Shown piece after piece: positions 8,899 to 16,842 of a DNA stretch of 64,000 nucleotides (position 1 is the first letter of the stretch; every line of letters begins with the position of its first letter). The stretch comes from Bacillus xiamenensis (GTDB taxonomy: Bacteria; Bacillota; Bacilli; Bacillales; Bacillaceae), in assembly GCF_000300535.1 (NCBI RefSeq), contig NZ_AMSH01000012.1, forward strand, positions 1 to 64,000, given 5' to 3'. The notes under the pieces are model-generated. The model saw nothing but the letters and a program-made list of their open reading frames with translations. It did no database searches and had not been told where the DNA came from. The position numbers were made by a program, and so were the translations under genes.

Positions 8899-10209
8899 TT
8901 GAGAAGAGAGAAAAAGACCGTTCAAAAAAAGGGGGCAGGCTTTGGACTGTTTTTAACAGCACCTGTGCTGGCCTGGGCGCTTTATGATTTTGCAAATACA
9001 ATATTTTCATCCAATATGATCACCATTTTCTTCCCGTTCTACTTGCAGGAAACAATAGGGAACAGTGCGAGAATGGACCAGATCGCCAGTACATTTATTT
9101 CATATGCGAATGCACTCGCAAGCTTTTTTCTCGTGATTTTTACGCCTTTATACGGTGTACTGATTGATCGAACGGGAAAAAAGAAGCGTTATATTACGGT
9201 GTTTACCCTGATTTGTATTGCCTGTACGTTTTTGATGGGAATCTTTGCTGGGATTGATTTTTCAAGCGAATGGTTTGGTGTGCCTGTCTCCTTATTAGTA
9301 GTGGTTACCTTGTTTGTCATCGCTAAATTTTTCTATCACTCTAGTCTTGTTTTTTATGACACCATTTTGCCCGATCTTGGGACAAAGGATGAAATACCAC
9401 TTATTTCTGGTTTCGGTATTGCCGTTGGCTACTTAGGTACACTTGTTGGCCTTTCTGTTTATTTACTTGTAGGAAATGACCAGTTTCATGAAGCTTTTAT
9501 TCCGACAGCACTTTTATTCTTTCTCTTTTTTCTCCCCTTTCTCTTTTTTGTGAAAGATCCTCATCCGCTGCCACAGCAAGAGAAGAAGGCGTCTTTTTTT
9601 AGCGGATATAAAGAGATTATTCAAACGTTTAAAGAGATGAAGCAATACAAGCCGGCCTTTATTTTTATGATCGCCTTCTTTTTTATGAATGATGCCTTAC
9701 AGACAGCGATTGCAATGATGGCTGTCTATGCCAAAATCATCATTGGCTTTACCGCTGGACAATTTATTTTGCTTTATCTTGTATCCACGATTTCAAGTAT
9801 CATTGGCTCCTTTCTATTTGGATATATCACAAAGGCCATCGGGGCAAAGCGATCGATTACAGTCGTGTATGTCATTTTAATTGTGGCACTGATTTTAGCT
9901 GTCACAGCCTCGGCCGAATGGGTCTTCTGGGTAGCGGGCAGTTTATTTGGGATTTCACTTGGCGCAAGCTGGGGGGCATCGCGCATACTGATTATCGAGC
10001 TGACACCTAAGGAAAAACGAGGGCAATTCTTTGGCCTCTTTGCGTTTTCGGGGAAGGTGTCTTCCATTGTCGGTCCTATCATTTATGGCTCTGTCACACT
10101 GCTATTTGCAGAACACGGGAATCTCGCAAGTCGTCTTGCACTGGGGTCTTTACTTATCCTTGCAGCCATAGGACTTATCATTCATCAATTCGTGCGAGAG
10201 AAAGCGTAA
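8899..10209 (+). CDS. MFS transporter of the UMF1/Atg22-like family
   Basis: 436-residue, about 12-TM transporter. The N-terminal motif [14 protein letters not shown] followed by FFPFYLQE is diagnostic of the UMF1 (Atg22-like vacuolar effluxer) branch of the major facilitator superfamily; B. subtilis YxiO is a relative. The [10 protein letters not shown] loop between TM2 and TM3 is the MFS motif A region. Substrate unknown; fungal Atg22 exports amino acids. The start is a TTG at 8899 preceded by GGGAAGGGAG with good spacing. It is the third gene of the insertion between patA and cheV. Confidence 0.85.
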   Translation: MRREKKTVQKKGAGFGLFLTAPVLAWALYDFANTIFSSNMITIFFPFYLQETIGNSARMDQIASTFISYANALASFFLVIFTPLYGVLIDRTGKKKRYITVFTLICIACTFLMGIFAGIDFSSEWFGVPVSLLVVVTLFVIAKFFYHSSLVFYDTILPDLGTKDEIPLISGFGIAVGYLGTLVGLSVYLLVGNDQFHEAFIPTALLFFLFFLPFLFFVKDPHPLPQQEKKASFFSGYKEIIQTFKEMKQYKPAFIFMIAFFFMNDALQTAIAMMAVYAKIIIGFTAGQFILLYLVSTISSIIGSFLFGYITKAIGAKRSITVVYVILIVALILAVTASAEWVFWVAGSLFGISLGASWGASRILIIELTPKEKRGQFFGLFAFSGKVSSIVGPIIYGSVTLLFAEHGNLASRLALGSLLILAAIGLIIHQFVREKA

Positions 10210-10216
10210 AGAAACG

Positions 10217-10243
10217 TCAACTTTTTACCCATGCTGCCGATAT
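10217..10243 (+). promoter_or_regulatory. Sigma-D promoter of cheV
   Basis: TCAA (10217-10220), exactly 15 bp, then GCCGATAT (10236-10243). This matches the sigma-D consensus TAAA-N15-GCCGATAA with two substitutions. B. subtilis cheV is in the sigma-D motility regulon. Confidence 0.88.
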
Positions 10244-10282
10244 AAAAAGTACAATCTTATATTGAAGAATAGAGGGATTTCC

Positions 10283-11191
10283 GTGGCTTTAAACAAACAA
10301 GAAATTTTACTTGACTCTGGTACAAATGAATTGGAAATTGTAAAGTTTGAAATTGGTTCAAATCAATTCGGCATTAATGTCATGAAAGTAAGAGAAATCA
10401 TTCAGCCAGTTGAGGTGACAGTTGTACCGCACTCTCATCAAGATGTAGAAGGTATGATTAGTTTACGAGGCGAGATTTTACCAGTCATCAATCTATTTTC
10501 CTTTTTTAATGTCGAGTCAGATCAGTCAGAACAAGAGAAATATATTGTGACTGAATTCAACCAACGGAAGTTTGTGTTCCACACAGGAACGGTGTCACAA
10601 ATTCACCGCGTCAGCTGGGAAGAGATTGAAAAGCCAACTGCACTCAATCAAGGAATGGACCGTCATTTAACAGGGATCATTAAGCTTGATGGAAAAATGA
10701 TTTTCCTTCCAGATTACGAAAAAATCATTTATGATATTGAATCTGCTTCCGGAGTGGATACGTACCATATGTTTGACGGTGAAAAAGACGAGAGAAGAAC
10801 AGGGAAGAAGCTTTATGTCGTTGAAGATTCTCCGCTTCTCATGCGTTTATTAACGAATGAATTAACCGAAGCAGGCTATAAAAACATTGTCACCTTCGAG
10901 GATGGCAAACAGGCATATGATCATGTCATGGATCTTGTTAGCAAAGGCATCAGTGTCACAGATGAAATTGATATGATTATTACAGATATCGAAATGCCAA
11001 AAATGGATGGTCATCGATTAACAAAACTGCTCAAGGACAATCCTTTGACACAGTCCATCCCGATTCTCATTTTCTCTTCTTTAATCACTGAAGACCTGCG
11101 GCATAAAGGAGAAACCATCGGTGCAGATGATCAAATTAGTAAACCAGAAATTCACCAGTTGATTGAAAAGGTAGACCAGTTTATTATCTAA
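10283..11191 (+). CDS. cheV: Chemotaxis coupling protein CheV (CheW-REC)
   Basis: 302 residues. An N-terminal CheW-like domain (about 15-155) couples chemoreceptors to CheA. A C-terminal response-regulator receiver (about 175-300) has the phospho-acceptor Asp in MIITDIEMP (D235), an acidic pair at VVEDS and the conserved Lys in SKPE. Phosphorylation tunes adaptation. The GTG start at 10283 aligns with the B. subtilis start. It stands 40 bp after a sigma-D promoter and is monocistronic. Confidence 0.95.
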   Translation: MALNKQEILLDSGTNELEIVKFEIGSNQFGINVMKVREIIQPVEVTVVPHSHQDVEGMISLRGEILPVINLFSFFNVESDQSEQEKYIVTEFNQRKFVFHTGTVSQIHRVSWEEIEKPTALNQGMDRHLTGIIKLDGKMIFLPDYEKIIYDIESASGVDTYHMFDGEKDERRTGKKLYVVEDSPLLMRLLTNELTEAGYKNIVTFEDGKQAYDHVMDLVSKGISVTDEIDMIITDIEMPKMDGHRLTKLLKDNPLTQSIPILIFSSLITEDLRHKGETIGADDQISKPEIHQLIEKVDQFII

Positions 11192-11195
11192 AGAG

Positions 11196-11223
11196 AAAAC
11201 CACTCGCTCTGAGTGGTTTTTTC
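11196..11223. terminator. Bidirectional terminator cheV/ykyB
   Basis: 10-bp perfect stem AAAACCACTC/GAGTGGTTTT, loop GCTCT, between converging genes. Confidence 0.88.
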
Positions 11224-11226
11224 TGT

Positions 11227-11688
11227 TTAAAAATAACTTTCTCCTAGTCGTTTGAAGACGGGCTTTGTATAATGTGATTTTTGTTTTGTGGCGGCGGGTT
11301 TTTCTTTTAAACCGACATACGTTTGAAGTATTTGTTTTGCTCGATTTAATGACATATTCGCTTTTGGGTTGCGATATGATTGATTTAAATTGCCTAAGTG
11401 TGGCAAAAATTCGAAGTCTTCTTTGGTTGGTGGCAGATGAAAATAATAATCTCCAATTTCAATCAGCACGTCGGACTGTTGTTGACTATATTTGGGATTA
11501 TTAGAGAAATGTAGGCCCACTTTTCTTCCTTTACCTTCTTGCAATAGTTTTTGCAGCGCACGTTTTTTTAAAAGATAAAGAAACTTGGGATTTGGTGCGG
11601 TTTTAGCATGGCGGTTAACAGTATAAATGGCTTTTGCGATGTTTTCTGCTGTAGGTTCTATGTCTTTAGTATGAGCATAATCGTCCAT
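11227..11688 (-). CDS. ykyB: Conserved Bacillus protein YkyB
   Basis: 153-residue soluble protein, basic, without a signal peptide. It is recognised as YkyB by length (about 154) and position after cheV; the family has no established function. Visible features: an N-terminal helix with ENIAKAIYTVNRHAKTAPNP and a basic stretch LKKRALQKLLQEGKGRKVG. The ATG at 11688 follows AAGGAGAG. Upstream begins the prophage remnant that separates it from ykuC. Confidence 0.88.
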   Translation of the reverse strand: MDDYAHTKDIEPTAENIAKAIYTVNRHAKTAPNPKFLYLLKKRALQKLLQEGKGRKVGLHFSNNPKYSQQQSDVLIEIGDYYFHLPPTKEDFEFLPHLGNLNQSYRNPKANMSLNRAKQILQTYVGLKEKPAATKQKSHYTKPVFKRLGESYF

Positions 11689-11802
11689 TTTTTCTCTCCT
11701 TTGTCTTTCGTCTTCCTGTGCTTAGTATAAATTATACGTTTTTATTAGTAAATTGCAAATAGGGTTATTGTAAAAAGAAAACCTTTGGTATAAAGGAGTT
11801 AG

Positions 11803-11838
11803 GGGGGATTAAAAAATTTAATGTTTTAGAATCCCCCC
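11803..11838. repeat. Inverted repeat GGGGGGATT...AATCCCCCC
   Basis: 9-bp perfect arms around an AT-rich 18-nt loop. It lies between ykyB and the integrase remnant. No T run follows on either strand, so it is not a standard terminator. Possibly a protein-binding or end structure of the prophage. Confidence 0.5.
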
Positions 11839-11879
11839 AAATGATAAATTCATAGCCTTTACAAAAACTTCAACTGATT

Positions 11880-12167
11880 CTATTTATATTTCTTCGAAAG
11901 ATAGCGATATATGTCATTCATCATTTGAGGGTATTTTATAGACGATCAGCAATTACTTTAACTGGTCTTCTTTTGCTTATCAGTATAGTCGCATGAGTGT
12001 CTCTTAAAACATGAACGCTCATTTTCTTTAGATTTTGATTCTCGGCAACTTACAGCATAATGATGTGAGTTAGGTGATCTAGTTTTTCATTTGTCCGACT
12101 AATGAATATGTAATCTTCTTCTTTTAAAGGATGACTTAAGGAAAGCTTTAACTCTTTACACCATTGC
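11880..12167 (-). pseudogene. Tyrosine integrase C-terminal remnant
   Basis: Read on the minus strand, this stretch gives W-C-K-E-L-K, EEDYIFISRTNEKL, a stop, then HVLRDTHATILISK and VKVIADRL, followed by NDIYRYL. These are the typical blocks of a phage tyrosine recombinase: box II H-x-L-R-x-THA, then the catalytic Tyr. In-frame stops (after HIIML, and after ADRL) and a frameshift before NDIYRYL kill it. Its 5' part is missing where it abuts the DnaB-like fragment. It is the integration module of the decayed prophage. Confidence 0.8.
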
Positions 12168-12677
12168 ATTTACAAAGCCTTTCAAAAGCTGGATAAAAAC
12201 GGCGATCCTATTGACATAGTGTCAGTTATTGAGCATGTGGGACGAGAAAATCTAAAGGGGATCGGCGGGAGAAAATACTTAACTGAATTGATGAATGCCT
12301 CAATCACTACAGCAAAACAAGCGTTCTATGAAAATTTAATGATTCAGTATTGGAAAAAGTGAGAAATTGCGAAAGTGGACGTCTTGCTAAAAGTATCTTC
12401 TAATAGCGACGATATGAGTCAAACTATAAAAGAGGGTATAAGCTCTCTCATGAGTTTAGAGGATGCGACAGGCACGGACGACGACGGGTCTATCAATAAT
12501 GACCTAGTTGAAATCTATCAAGGGTTAGAAACGCCTAAAGGTGATGTAACTGGTATGCCTAGCGGCTTGACTGAATTGGACCGAATGACGTCGGGTTTTC
12601 AGCGGCAAGAATTTATAATCATCGCCGCTCGTCCATCCGTAGGAAAATCTGCCTTATGTTTGAATGTACGTCATTAG
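12159..12677 (+). pseudogene. Phage replicative helicase (DnaB-type) remnant
   Basis: One frame reads IYKAFQKLDKNGDPIDIVSV, then GGRKYLTELMNA (DnaB N-terminal domain), an in-frame TGA at 12360, and onward through [17 protein letters not shown] and the Walker A block ARPSVGKSA. It then breaks off about 6 codons later. So the N-terminal domain, linker and start of the RecA-like domain remain, and the rest of the ATPase is deleted. The deletion joins it directly to a terminase fragment in another frame. Confidence 0.85.
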
Positions 12678-12806
12678 CACTCTTTCAAAAATTCATTGTC
12701 TATATGATATTTGCCTGGCGAGTCAAAGAAACAGGATATAGACGATTTACAAAAGCATATATCAGCATGTCACGTAAAGGCGGTAAGTCCGTTCTTGTTG
12801 CGGGGT
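12669..12806 (+). pseudogene. Terminase large subunit fragment
   Basis: About 45 codons read [29 protein letters not shown] and SRKGGKSVLVAG. This is the N-terminal part of an HK97-type phage terminase ATPase with its Walker A-like motif. It is in a different frame from the preceding helicase fragment and lacks both ends, so it is a deletion relic. Confidence 0.7.
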
Positions 12807-13127
12807 CGCCTTTGCTCACACAAATCAAAAGCCAATTATTAAACCAACAAAAGCAGCACCATCCAAGCCTGCTAAAAAGTCGCTTGCCAACAGGCATTTT
12901 AAAAGTTACAAAGCCTCTTAAAAAGGAGGCAGGGGTAAAAGCCGTACAGGAAGCCCTGACTGCCGTATATTTCCTAATAAAGTCGTAAAAAATAACGATA
13001 TAGACGGGGCTATTATGGACCGAAAACAGCGGATGCGGTCAAACGATTCCAGCTCATGCATGGTCTTGCTGCTGATGGCATTTATGGTCCAAAGACTAAA
13101 GCTGTTTTAGTAAGGCTATTAAAATAA
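12806..13127 (+). pseudogene. Endolysin C-terminus with peptidoglycan-binding repeats (frameshifted)
   Basis: Three frames must be joined. First comes a Lys/Pro/Ala linker (PTKAAPSKPAKKSL), then LPTGILKVTKPL...VKAVQEALTAVYF, then PNKVVKNNDIDG, then GYYGPKTADAVKRFQLMHG and ADGIYGPKTKAVLVRLLK ending at 13127. The two YGPKT repeats are typical of the PG_binding_1 domain of Bacillus phage amidases. The catalytic domain is gone. Confidence 0.8.
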
Positions 13128-13188
13128 ACAACTATAGACATAAGACTACAGAAAATGAAAGCTATAAAATAAACAACCCCCTTCTCCA

Positions 13189-13761
13189 TTATTGGATAGG
13201 GGGATCTTCTTCTATTTGTTGATTTTTTTGATCCAGCGCAGAGGATATAATGTCAAGACCGATGTATAAAAAGCTAACAAAAAATGATAAAATCAATACG
13301 CCATTTCCCCATATAGAAACTTCAATTATCTCCATATTTAGTACATATTTAATTGAAAAGTAAATAAGAGCCCACGAAGCAAAAAATTCTAAAATATAAG
13401 TTATCCATTTTGGGACCTTCAACAAAAAAATGATTCCTTTCCCTATAAATAAAACTATAAATGACCAAAAAATCACGACGATGCTAAATAACAACGAAAA
13501 GGTCACCAAAGAGAAAAATGAATCATAAGTGATGTATTCGCCGAAAAGAAAATTCACTCCCAGTGATACTAGGTAAAGCATGAAAGTTGGAATAGCAATA
13601 ACGAAACTAAGGGAAAAACATATTAGTAAAATAAGCAAAACGGCAACAATAGCACCAGGGGGTTCATCTACAACGTTTTTTTTTCTTAAAAAAGTATAAA
13701 ATATGATAGACACTAAAAGGAGCACTAAAAAAGTCAATGAAATCACATAAGAAAAAGACAT
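13189..13761 (-). CDS. Polytopic membrane protein, candidate immunity partner
   Basis: 190 residues, about five membrane segments, with an acidic C-terminal tail (QQIEEDPPIQ). ATG at 13761 behind ATGGAGGG. It lies 54 bp downstream of the secreted cationic protein gene on the same strand, separated from it by a hairpin whose T run runs into this RBS. The pattern in residues 60-180 reminds me of YrvL-type regulatory membrane proteins, but I cannot confirm that. The gene order (exported cationic protein, then membrane protein) suggests self-immunity. This is inference. Confidence 0.65.
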   Translation of the reverse strand: MSFSYVISLTFLVLLLVSIIFYTFLRKKNVVDEPPGAIVAVLLILLICFSLSFVIAIPTFMLYLVSLGVNFLFGEYITYDSFFSLVTFSLLFSIVVIFWSFIVLFIGKGIIFLLKVPKWITYILEFFASWALIYFSIKYVLNMEIIEVSIWGNGVLILSFFVSFLYIGLDIISSALDQKNQQIEEDPPIQ

Positions 13762-13775
13762 GAATACCCTCCATA

Positions 13776-13807
13776 AAAAAGCGCTATTAGAAAACTAATA
13801 GCACTTA
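13776..13807 (-). terminator. Hairpin/terminator between the secreted protein and membrane protein genes
   Basis: On the minus strand GTGCTATTAG pairs with CTAATAGCGC (one G-U), loop TTTT, followed by a T run and at once by the ATGGAGGG RBS of the next gene. It should reduce read-through from the secreted protein gene into the membrane protein gene. Confidence 0.75.
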
Positions 13808-13815
13808 TTGTTTAT

Positions 13816-14298
13816 TTAAAGAAGATTAATGATGAATTTTGCCAAAGTTTTAGCAACATCTCTAGGCGCACCCATTTTAGTAAAAGCTTTTGTAAATTGT
13901 TTTTCAGTCCATTTTTCCCCCTTATCCATTACCTTTGCGATTTTAGCAGAATGCTTTCTGATCCAAGCAGCAGCCTTTGGATTAAAGGGTTTCAATGCTT
14001 TTGATAGTAACCACCCACCAGAACGTAAAGCACCTCGGAATGCTTTATATGTCCACGAAACAGCCCCTTGAGTAGAAACTTCCCCGTTTGCGGCTGTTTG
14101 AGTTGTTAAAGCATTTGACTGAATAGGGCTAGTGCTGTTATTTGTTGCGGCTTGTTGTAAAGAAGTTTTATAAACCTTCGTATGTACTGGTGTTGTTGAC
14201 TTAGCTGGCTCTGCTGCAAACACAGCAGTCGCACCCAGACCAGAAGTTAATAGAGTTGAGCTTAGTAGTACAGGAATAATTTTTTTTCTGAAAGTCAT
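13816..14298 (-). CDS. Secreted cationic protein, bacteriocin-like
   Basis: 160-residue precursor. Signal peptide MTFRKKIIPVLL... with likely cleavage in VFA-AEP near residue 28. A Thr/Ser/Gln/Ala-rich pro-region or linker reaches about residue 78. The C-terminal 80 residues are Lys/Arg/Trp-rich and predicted helical, from VSWTYKAFRGALRSGGWLL to TLAKFIINLL, with no cysteine. ATG behind CGGAGG. I do not recognise a named family. Secretion signal, cationic amphipathic C-terminus and a membrane-protein neighbour suggest an antimicrobial or toxin, but no activity is shown by sequence alone. Confidence 0.65.
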   Translation of the reverse strand: MTFRKKIIPVLLSSTLLTSGLGATAVFAAEPAKSTTPVHTKVYKTSLQQAATNNSTSPIQSNALTTQTAANGEVSTQGAVSWTYKAFRGALRSGGWLLSKALKPFNPKAAAWIRKHSAKIAKVMDKGEKWTEKQFTKAFTKMGAPRDVAKTLAKFIINLL

Positions 14299-14641
14299 GT
14301 TATTCGCCTCCGAAAAAATAAATAAAGAGACTGTTTATTATGTTAGAAAACCTTGTTGTTCAAGTCTCAATTATAAAATACATTTTGAGAAAAACCAGTG
14401 GAATATGTCTTAAACCCTTATAGGTCTTTTATATAAGAACATCACCTTTTCTACAAGATTTGTAAAAATCGTAACAAAAACCACATTTAGGGTGAATGAT
14501 ATTTTTGAACTGTATTTTTTTGTGTGTCTATTTAATTATAATTAATTCTTGTGGAAAATTGCGGTTTCTTTTCGGTGTGGAATTATTCGGAAAATGATAA
14601 TATATGTCATTATAGGGGATAGTAAGGAAGGGGTAGGGTCT
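14299..14641. other. Divergent promoter region, secreted protein / rap
   Basis: 343 bp, very AT-rich. A TTGCGG half-site (14559-14564) resembles one arm of a ComA box, which controls several B. subtilis rap genes, but the second arm is not matched. A TATAAT-like hexamer is near 14536. No ORF with an RBS other than the flanking genes. Confidence 0.4.
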
Positions 14642-15775
14642 ATGGAGAAAGTGCTTTCTTCTCATGTCGGCTTGAAAATCAATGAATGGTATTACCATAT
14701 TCAAAGATTTAACGTGCCGGATGCCGAAGCATATAAAGAAGAAATTAAATCTTTGCTCGATAATATGGAGGAAAACCAGGACTTATTGTTATATTTCTCA
14801 CTCATGGAATTCCGACATAAATTAATGTTAGATTATTTGAAACCATTGGAAAATGGAAAAGAGCGTGCCAACTTTAGAGAATTAGCAATGAAGATCAAAA
14901 AGGATCAAGAGAAGTTAACAGGACTACTTGAATATTATTTTAATTTTTTCTACGGCATGTACGAAATTGAAAATTATGAATACCTCAACGCCATTACCTT
15001 CTACAAACGAGCAGAAAAGAAATTATCCTTAGTAAGTGACGATATTGAACGTGCCGAGTTTAATTACAAGATGGCTGAAATCTATTACCACATGAAACAA
15101 AACCACATGTCTATGCACCATATCGCCCAAGCAATAGATTGTTACAAAGAAAAAGATACTTATACTGTTAGGCAGATACAGTGTTCTTTTGTTATTGGAT
15201 TAAATTATATTGATATGGGTTGCCCCGAAAAAGCAACGCCTCATTTTGAATACGCACTTGAAAAATCTTCTGATAACTCAACAAAAAGATTAAAAGGATC
15301 GGCGCTTTATAATATAGGATTGAGTTATTTCCACAATGATGAACGATTAATGGCTATTAAATACTTCAATGAATCTATCCACTCATTTAAAGAACAAGGA
15401 TATGAACATTTAAATAAAATTCTTGATCCGATGGTTATGTTGACAAAGTCATACTTTAAAACTGATCAAAATGATTTAGGATTATACGCCTTAAACGAGG
15501 GGATGGAATTAGCTGAAAAATTAAAAGACGACATATTTATAAGTACATTCACTATATTGAAAGCATTATATTTAGAAAACAATGTAAACCGGATAAAAGA
15601 AGCAATGGCATACTTGGAGTCAAAGTCCTTTTTTGCGAATCTTGAAGATTTATCGAAAGATGCAGCGATGCATTATAGTAAAGCAGGAGATATAGAGCGT
15701 GCAAACGAATCTTATAAGAAGGTTCTTTATTTCCAACACCAAATTAAAAGGGGAGACTGTCTTTATGAAATTTAA
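14642..15775 (+). CDS. Rap family aspartyl-phosphate phosphatase / TPR regulator
   Basis: 377 residues, the usual Rap length. The ATG at 14642 follows AAGGAAGGGG; a longer in-frame extension lacks an RBS. The N-terminal 3-helix bundle (about 1-70, KINEWYYHIQRFNV) is followed by tetratricopeptide repeats (about 95-370; FNYKMAEIYYHMKQ, ALYNIGLSYFHNDERLMAIKYF). Rap proteins dephosphorylate Spo0F or block ComA or other regulators; which target applies here cannot be told. The stop overlaps the following phr. It sits inside a prophage remnant and is intact, unlike the phage genes. Confidence 0.92.
   Translation: MEKVLSSHVGLKINEWYYHIQRFNVPDAEAYKEEIKSLLDNMEENQDLLLYFSLMEFRHKLMLDYLKPLENGKERANFRELAMKIKKDQEKLTGLLEYYFNFFYGMYEIENYEYLNAITFYKRAEKKLSLVSDDIERAEFNYKMAEIYYHMKQNHMSMHHIAQAIDCYKEKDTYTVRQIQCSFVIGLNYIDMGCPEKATPHFEYALEKSSDNSTKRLKGSALYNIGLSYFHNDERLMAIKYFNESIHSFKEQGYEHLNKILDPMVMLTKSYFKTDQNDLGLYALNEGMELAEKLKDDIFISTFTILKALYLENNVNRIKEAMAYLESKSFFANLEDLSKDAAMHYSKAGDIERANESYKKVLYFQHQIKRGDCLYEI
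15683..15712 (+). promoter_or_regulatory. Sigma-H promoter for phr inside the rap 3' end
   Basis: GCAGGAGAT, 12 bp, then AACGAATCT: a good sigma-H match (RnAGGAwww-N12-RnnGAAT) 53 bp before the phr start. B. subtilis phr genes often have such a separate sigma-H promoter. Confidence 0.72.
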
Positions 15776-15896
15776 GTCAGTAGCAACCGTAATAATAATT
15801 GTCAGTGTGTTAGGTGCTTTTAGTTATGTTTCGTCAAACGATATCCATAATGAAGCCCAAAGAGGACATACTTCAAGTATTGGTTATTTTGCTTAA
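15765..15896 (+). CDS. Phr signalling peptide precursor (predicted QRGHT)
   Basis: 43-residue precursor starting at an ATG that overlaps the rap stop by 11 nt, with GGGGAG in front. Basic start MKFKS, hydrophobic export segment (about 6-22), then a polar tail NEAQRGHTSSIGYFA. Residues 33-37, QRGHT, fit the known Phr pentapeptide pattern (ARNQT, ERGMT, SRNVT, QRGMI in B. subtilis). The peptide would be secreted, cut out, re-imported by Opp and bound by the adjacent Rap. It is internal, with seven residues after it, so a second cleavage is needed. Confidence 0.85.
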   Translation: MKFKSVATVIIIVSVLGAFSYVSSNDIHNEAQRGHTSSIGYFA

Positions 15897-15899
15897 ACA

Positions 15900-15929
15900 G
15901 AAAAAGCCCCTTTTCGGGGGCTTTTTTAT
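15900..15929 (+). terminator. rap-phr terminator
   Basis: AAAAAGCCCC/GGGGGCTTTTTT around TTTTC directly after the phr stop. Confidence 0.9.
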
Positions 15930-16239
15930 TTGAATCGTCATTCTCTTTTCTCTTTATCCCATGTAGTTCATTTCTTGAGAGAAGATTTTTTACGGCTTTT
16001 CTTATAGATTGTTAGTCTTAAGGGAGGGAGAGCATGTCAACGGTCGTTTATTTGTTTGCTGTCCTTATCAGCTGAGTAAGTGCTGATAAATATACACAAA
16101 GTGAACTATCATACCTTGATAACTACCTATTTAAATAAATGGGTAGTTTCTCAATGTGTTTTATTTGTTCATCCATTGCACGTATAAAATCGACCATATG
16201 CAAGACAACAGGGTCGAACATATGGCTTAAAATCATGGA
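15930..16239. other. Non-coding right side of the prophage remnant
   Basis: Holds a 13-codon ORF at 16034-16075 with a strong RBS (GGGAGGGAG, MSTVVYLFAVLIS) and an imperfect hairpin AACTACCT/TGGGTAGTT near 16121-16152. These could be a leader peptide and a terminator, or phage debris. No gene is supported. Confidence 0.4.
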
Positions 16240-16455
16240 CTATTTCGTATGACAAGAATAAGCGCAATAAAAACAACCGTTAAAATCTGTTTCGTTCGTC
16301 ATTTTTTTGGCTTCTTCCATGGCGCTTTCACCATTCATGTGCAGACCAATCAACGTACGGCTTGCTGCATCACCTAAAAATGCGCAGTCTTCTGTATGTA
16401 CAACGTATTGTCCATGATCATTTTTTGTATGAATAAAATAATAACTTTTTAGCAT
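16240..16455 (-). CDS. Small Cys/His protein of unknown function
   Basis: 71 residues. The ATG at 16455 stands 6 nt after GGAGGTG, a better start than the one five codons upstream. The sequence YVVHTEDCAFL near the middle and GCFYCAYSCH at the end bring together two His and four Cys, suggesting metal or disulfide binding. The H-x5-C...GCxxC spacing resembles small Ada-like metal-binding domains, but I have no named family. It lies between the prophage remnant and ykuC. Confidence 0.65.
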   Translation of the reverse strand: MLKSYYFIHTKNDHGQYVVHTEDCAFLGDAASRTLIGLHMNGESAMEEAKKMTNETDFNGCFYCAYSCHTK

Positions 16456-16842
16456 ACCCCTCACCTCCAACCTGACTATCCTACTATAAAACTTCCAAAG
16501 ATGTAAAGGTTTTTTGTTGGAAATGTTTTGATTTTACACATATTCCTTTTATTTCATAATGAGTTAAGAGATATGGAAATCTAAGTGAGAGTCAATGTGA
16601 AAATGAAGTTTGTCGAATAAAGGCATGCTAACGCCTTGATAGTTTGGGTGTTGGGGGATAGTGTATGTAGTACATGGTCTGCCCATTTGTCCTGTTCTGC
16701 GCTTGCTCATCTTTTTTTAAGCATTTTTGCCGGTGAAAGAATGACTCATTTCGATTAGCAGAAAAATAGCGCCCTTCACGTGAAGGACGCCGCAATCATG
16801 ATAAAAGGATGTTCTCAAGAAGCAAATCCTTTATTGGTATAT
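16456..16842. other. Intergenic region before the small Cys protein and after ykuC
   Basis: 387 bp. Contains the promoter side of the small Cys/His gene and the ykuC terminator at 16755-16795. A short inverted repeat AAAGGC..GCCTT is near 16619-16640. No ORF with an RBS. Confidence 0.4.
16755..16795 (-). terminator. ykuC terminator
   Basis: On the minus strand GCGTCCTTCACGTGAAGGGCGC folds into a tight hairpin followed by TATTTTT. Confidence 0.8.

Noticed and set aside
12656-12988. A single 110-residue gene
   Set aside because: It joins a terminase fragment and an endolysin linker by a deletion and starts inside the helicase remnant; not a real protein.
14555-14585. ComA box ahead of rap
   Set aside because: Only one TTGCGG half-site is present; the second arm does not match, so not listed as an operator.
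16034-16075. 13-codon ORF with a strong RBS
   Set aside because: Too short and without a recognisable match to type I toxins; kept only as a remark in the intergenic entry.
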